In this document: piece by piece, positions 60,624 through 64,000 of the stretch
How the letters are laid out: each line of letters opens with the position of its first letter
Numbering within the stretch: the first letter of the stretch is position 1
From: M1-B18 sp048264125
GTDB taxonomy: Bacteria; Bacillota; Clostridia; Peptostreptococcales; Natronincolaceae
Assembly: GCA_048264125.1 (NCBI GenBank)
Contig: JBLXDM010000001.1
Coordinates: 434,001-498,000, forward strand
Direction of reading: 5' to 3'
Length of the DNA stretch: 64,000 nt
Program-made: the position numbers and the translations under genes
Notes under the pieces: model-generated
What the model was told of the DNA's origin: nothing
Databases searched by the model: none
The model's input: the letters and a program-made list of their open reading frames with translations, nothing else

Positions 60624-62984
60624 ATGTCAAAAATGGTAATGGGCTTTGATGAATTGACCTTAGATCAGCAGCAAATGGCTGGAGGAAAAGGTGGAATGCT
60701 GGCTAAAATGTATCAGGAGGGATACCCTGTGCCGGAGGGCTTTGTGATCTTACCCTCAGCCTTTTATGAGGAAAAGCTGAAAAAAGAGGCTTTGGATGAG
60801 ATACAAGGAAGGTTAGCACGAATTAGGAATAAACGTACAAATTGCAGCTTTGCTGTTAGATCCTCTGCCTTAAGTGAGGATTCAGCCACAGCCTCCTTTG
60901 CTGGAGAATTTGAAACAGTATTAAATGTAAGTGCAGATGATGGCATAGAGGCTGCGATTGATACAGTATTTAGATCAAGAGAATCTGAAAGGGTAAGGTC
61001 CTATAGCGCCCTTCAGGGTATTGAGGAAGCCCACGAGATAGCTGTGGTGGTGCAGCTGATGGTTCAATCAGAAATATCAGGGGTATTGTTCACTGCAGAC
61101 CCTATAACAGGTAGCTATACAAGCATGATCGGGAACTATGTCCATGGCCTGGGGGAGCAGCTGGTATCTGGGGAGGCCAATGCATATGACTTTAAGCTAA
61201 TAAGGCCTAAGGGCAGCTATGAAGGTCCTGAAGAGTTTCGTAAATATGCTTCGACTTTATTTAAATTAGCATCTCAGCTTGAAAAATATTTAGGTGCTCC
61301 TCAGGACATTGAATGGGCAGTGGCAAAGGGCAAGCTATATATTCTACAGGCAAGACCTATAACAACCCTGAAGGCCTTCAACCTAGAAACCTATGAAGTA
61401 AATTATTCATTAGTAGGTGACGAGCTATGGACTAATACAAATGTGGCTGAAGCCATCCCAGATGTTTATCCACCTTTTACTTGGAGTATCGCAAGACAGC
61501 TGGATGAATCCATGAACTTCATACCAGGCTATTATGTTTTTTCGGGAAATATCTGTGGAAGGCCCTATATGAACATCAGCAGGAGAGTATCAATGATTTC
61601 TACTGTATCAGGGAAGGATGGCAATAGTGCCCTTAAGCTTTTAGGCGATTTATACGGACAGCTGCCGGAGGGAATAGCTATGCCGATTTATCCCTTTTCA
61701 CGCCTAGAGGTTTTAAAGATAATGCTTCCTATAGCGGGACGTACCGCCAAGCAATCTATGAAGGCAATCAAAAATCTGCCTATATTTCTTAAAGAGACAC
61801 CAGCATGGTGCGTTGATATGAGGAATAAAATTAAAAGTGCCAAGACAAAGGAGGAGCTGCTTACCCTATGGCACACACAGCTTAAGCCCTATTACCTAGA
61901 GGCCTTAAATTTCGCATCGATGTCAGCAATGAAACTAACCAATGTTAGTACTCTAGAAAAAAAGCTTACCGAGCTGGTGGGTTCAGAGGATAGCAATACA
62001 CTTTTATCTAATTTAAGGGGCGGCTCTGGTCTTGCAAGCCTAGGGCCAGTAATAGGTATTTCGAAGGTTATAAATGGTGAAATGAGCCGAGAGGAATACC
62101 TAATAAATTATGGTCATAGGGGGCCCCATGAATATGAATTATCTATAGCTGACCCTATGGAGGATTCTGATTGGCTAGAAAAACAGATACTGGAGGCAAA
62201 AAAGTCTGAGATAGCTGTAGAGGAGCTTTTACAGAGGCAACAGGATAAATATGAGGCTGCTAAGGATAGATTTAATAAAAGGTATCCAAGCAAATTAAAA
62301 TGGCTGGAAAAAAGATTAGCTAAAGCCGCCGAGGGGGCACAAATGAGAGAGATAGGTCGTTCTGAATTTGTTAGGGCCTATAGGGTGGTTAGAGCCTTTG
62401 TCCTTAAAGCAGCGGAGCTAACGGGTATCGGGGAGGATATTTTCTTTTTATATATTGAAGAGGTTGAGAATTTACTACAGGGAGCAACTTGCCAGCTAAA
62501 GCACATTCCAGCAAGAAGGAAAAGCTTTGAGTTCTATAAAACCTTACCACCCTTCCCATCAAATATTAGGGGACGCTTTAATCCTGTAGAATGGATGAAG
62601 GATAAAAATAGAAGATTGGATTACTATGATGCGTCAATGCCTATGGAAGGGCCTGAAGCTACGTCGGCAACACTGAAAGGCTGCCCTGGAGCAGCTGGAA
62701 GGGTGGAGGGCATTGTTCGTATTCTAACAAAACCAGAGGAGGCATATTTACTTCAAGCTGGAGAGATACTAGTTGCAGCTACAACAAATGTAGGATGGAC
62801 GCCATTATTTCCAAAGGCTGCAGCAATCATTACAGATGTCGGTGCACCCTTATCCCATGCAGCTATTGTTGCCAGGGAGCTGGGGATTCCAGCAGTAGTG
62901 GGCTGTGGAAATGCAACCATAAGGCTTAAGACTGGGGATAGAGTTATAGTTGATGGTGGACAGGGAATTGTGCACCTTATATAA
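60624..62984 (+). CDS. Rifampicin-phosphotransferase-like / PEP-utilizing enzyme
   Basis: 786 aa. Residues 1-320 form the PPDK/PEP-synthase ATP-grasp domain (GGKGGMLAKMYQEGYPVPEG, VRSSALSEDSATASFAGEF, DIEWAVAKGKLYILQARPIT). A ~360-residue middle domain follows, and the C-terminal swivelling His domain holds GAPLSHAAIVARELGIPAV with the phospho-His near residue 743. PEP synthase and PPDK have an additional C-terminal PEP/pyruvate barrel, absent here, so the domain plan is that of rifampicin phosphotransferase (ATP to AMP, Pi and phospho-drug). The drug or metabolite acted on is unknown. 19 bp after the TetR gene. Confidence 0.82.
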   Translation: MSKMVMGFDELTLDQQQMAGGKGGMLAKMYQEGYPVPEGFVILPSAFYEEKLKKEALDEIQGRLARIRNKRTNCSFAVRSSALSEDSATASFAGEFETVLNVSADDGIEAAIDTVFRSRESERVRSYSALQGIEEAHEIAVVVQLMVQSEISGVLFTADPITGSYTSMIGNYVHGLGEQLVSGEANAYDFKLIRPKGSYEGPEEFRKYASTLFKLASQLEKYLGAPQDIEWAVAKGKLYILQARPITTLKAFNLETYEVNYSLVGDELWTNTNVAEAIPDVYPPFTWSIARQLDESMNFIPGYYVFSGNICGRPYMNISRRVSMISTVSGKDGNSALKLLGDLYGQLPEGIAMPIYPFSRLEVLKIMLPIAGRTAKQSMKAIKNLPIFLKETPAWCVDMRNKIKSAKTKEELLTLWHTQLKPYYLEALNFASMSAMKLTNVSTLEKKLTELVGSEDSNTLLSNLRGGSGLASLGPVIGISKVINGEMSREEYLINYGHRGPHEYELSIADPMEDSDWLEKQILEAKKSEIAVEELLQRQQDKYEAAKDRFNKRYPSKLKWLEKRLAKAAEGAQMREIGRSEFVRAYRVVRAFVLKAAELTGIGEDIFFLYIEEVENLLQGATCQLKHIPARRKSFEFYKTLPPFPSNIRGRFNPVEWMKDKNRRLDYYDASMPMEGPEATSATLKGCPGAAGRVEGIVRILTKPEEAYLLQAGEILVAATTNVGWTPLFPKAAAIITDVGAPLSHAAIVARELGIPAVVGCGNATIRLKTGDRVIVDGGQGIVHLI

Positions 62985-62994
62985 TAAGTTTTTT

Positions 62995-63028
62995 AAAGCC
63001 AAAAAAGTGACAGTTTTTGGCTTTTTTG
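62995..63028 (+). terminator. Intrinsic terminator after the Rph-like gene
   Basis: AAAGCCAAAAAA-gtgacag-TTTTTGGCTTTTTT. Confidence 0.85.
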
Positions 63029-63178
63029 ATAAAATGAAATTATTCTACACGCAATAAAAAGATTGGATATGGATAAAAGAAAGCTGTCGATAATTTTATT
63101 TGAGTGCTAATTTACTTTGGAAGACTAGAAATTGATTCTGGGGTAAATAATTATCATAAGCTTGAAGGGATGGAGTAT

Positions 63179-64000
63179 ATGGATAGACAAAACATGCTGG
63201 AAAATGAAACAATTACTAGGCTGCTAATTAAATTGTCCTTACCGGCAACAGTGGGAATGATTGTTAATGCACTCTATAATATTGTGGATACAATTTTTAT
63301 CGGCAGAGGTATTGGATACCTTGCTATCGGAGGACTGACGGTTGCTTTTCCTGTTCAGATGGTAATTATGGCAATTGCACAGATGATCGGTATAGGAGCA
63401 GCCTCCATAATATCTAGAAATTTAGGGGCTAGGGATAACGAAAAGGCTGACCATGTGGCAGGAAATTCTTTTTTTGCTGTGGTCTTTCTTGGAACACTGA
63501 TTTGCATTGTCGGACTTACCTTTATAAATCCAATACTTAGAGCCTTTGGAGCGACTGATGTCCTATTGCCCTATGCTAAGGAATATTTACAGGTTATTTT
63601 GGTAGGCAGCATCTATTTTCCCTTTGCAGTTTCCACAAATAACCTGATACGGGCAGAAGGAAATGCAAAGGTTGCAATGTTTTCGATGATAATAGGGACA
63701 GTGCTGAACATTATCCTAGATTACATATTTATATTTCCGCTGGCAATGGGTATCCGGGGTGCGGCCTTGGCAACAATTATTTCACAGCTGGTATCAGTCA
63801 TCTATATTTTAATCTATCTCTATAGTGGTAAAAGCACCTTAAAGGTGAAGCTGCACCATCTGAAGCCGGATCTGAAAATAATTTACGAAATAATGGCAAT
63901 AGGCTTTCCTTCCTTCGCCCGACAGGTGGCCGGTAGCATCACAGCTATAATATTAAACAACTCCTTGGCCTTTTATGGCGGGGAAATGGCTTTAGCGGTG
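63179..64000 (+). CDS. MATE-family multidrug efflux protein (cut by window end)
   Basis: The first 274 codons of a Na+- or H+-driven efflux pump. Starts MDRQNMLENETITRLLIKLS and shows at least six hydrophobic helices with the MATE pattern (ATVGMIVNALYNIVDTIFIG; PFAVSTNNLIRAEGNAKVAM). GAAGGGATGG ribosome site. Runs past position 64000, so length and C-terminus are unseen. After a terminator, so it may have its own promoter, but its position beside the TetR-Rph-like pair suggests a drug-protection locus. Confidence 0.9.
   Translation, partial: MDRQNMLENETITRLLIKLSLPATVGMIVNALYNIVDTIFIGRGIGYLAIGGLTVAFPVQMVIMAIAQMIGIGAASIISRNLGARDNEKADHVAGNSFFAVVFLGTLICIVGLTFINPILRAFGATDVLLPYAKEYLQVILVGSIYFPFAVSTNNLIRAEGNAKVAMFSMIIGTVLNIILDYIFIFPLAMGIRGAALATIISQLVSVIYILIYLYSGKSTLKVKLHHLKPDLKIIYEIMAIGFPSFARQVAGSITAIILNNSLAFYGGEMALAV

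Overview
The window is a chromosomal segment of a low-GC, endospore-forming, anaerobic Firmicute of class Clostridia. This follows from two alpha/beta-type spore DNA-binding proteins, a Cse60-like protein, YtxC, T-box leaders on aminoacyl-tRNA synthetase genes, an L20-leader infC-rpmI-rplT operon and several ferredoxin/flavodoxin-type redox proteins. The order thrS, infC-rpmI-rplT, trkH-trkA, TrmH-type methyltransferase, yqzL-like, pheST, zapA, U32 peptidase resembles Alkaliphilus/Natronincola relatives; that taxon guess is inference. Nearly all is ordinary vertical chromosome. I found no prophage, IS transposase, rRNA or CRISPR.

Layout. 0-6 kb: pgsA, a Val T-box followed by a small membrane gene and valS, then folC. 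6-11.5 kb: unknown small genes, a YVTN beta-propeller protein, DUF4364 regulator, spore protein, QueG-like ferredoxin and a lipoprotein deacetylase. 11.6-16.2 kb: the most accessory-looking block, a strong promoter, a roughly 720-nt leader with two micro-ORFs, a small secreted protein, a terminator, then an ABC ATPase and two FtsX-type permeases. 16-31 kb: hydrolase, EFR1-type flavodoxin-ferredoxin behind a decayed gene end, Na/Pi symporter, PdaB-like deacetylase, divergent MurE-like ligase, SSB-like protein, fRMsr, hpt, dapH and a divergent M20 deacylase, CPBP protease, a spore protein, a type I toxin-antitoxin-like locus, cspA, hslO and a Phe-Gly-Cys tRNA cluster. 31-50 kb: ytxC, DUF445, Thr T-box-thrS, a short FtsH paralogue, the translation operon, K+ uptake (trkH/trkA), Phe T-box-pheST, zapA and U32 peptidase. 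50-64 kb: DUF401 transporter, OhrR-like regulator with glutathione peroxidase, a VanY-like carboxypeptidase divergent from a two-component system, secreted or membrane unknowns, then a TetR-controlled rifampicin-phosphotransferase-like gene and a MATE pump cut by the window end.

Non-coding layers. Three T-boxes can be read with specifier codons GUA, ACU and UUC, matching valS, thrS and pheS. A family of ~190-bp palindromic MITE-like repeats is present in three full copies and one 52-bp internally deleted copy. Two copies of a ~90-nt antisense-type RNA occur, one beside a holin-like toxin ORF and one apparently without a toxin. Several intrinsic terminators share the same GAGACAAAAGG stem.

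The best candidates for something undescribed are the secreted-protein/ABC-exporter unit with its micro-ORF leader, the duplicated type I antitoxin-like RNA, and the TetR-Rph-like-MATE block. No searches were run; family names come from recognisable motifs and remembered family architecture.
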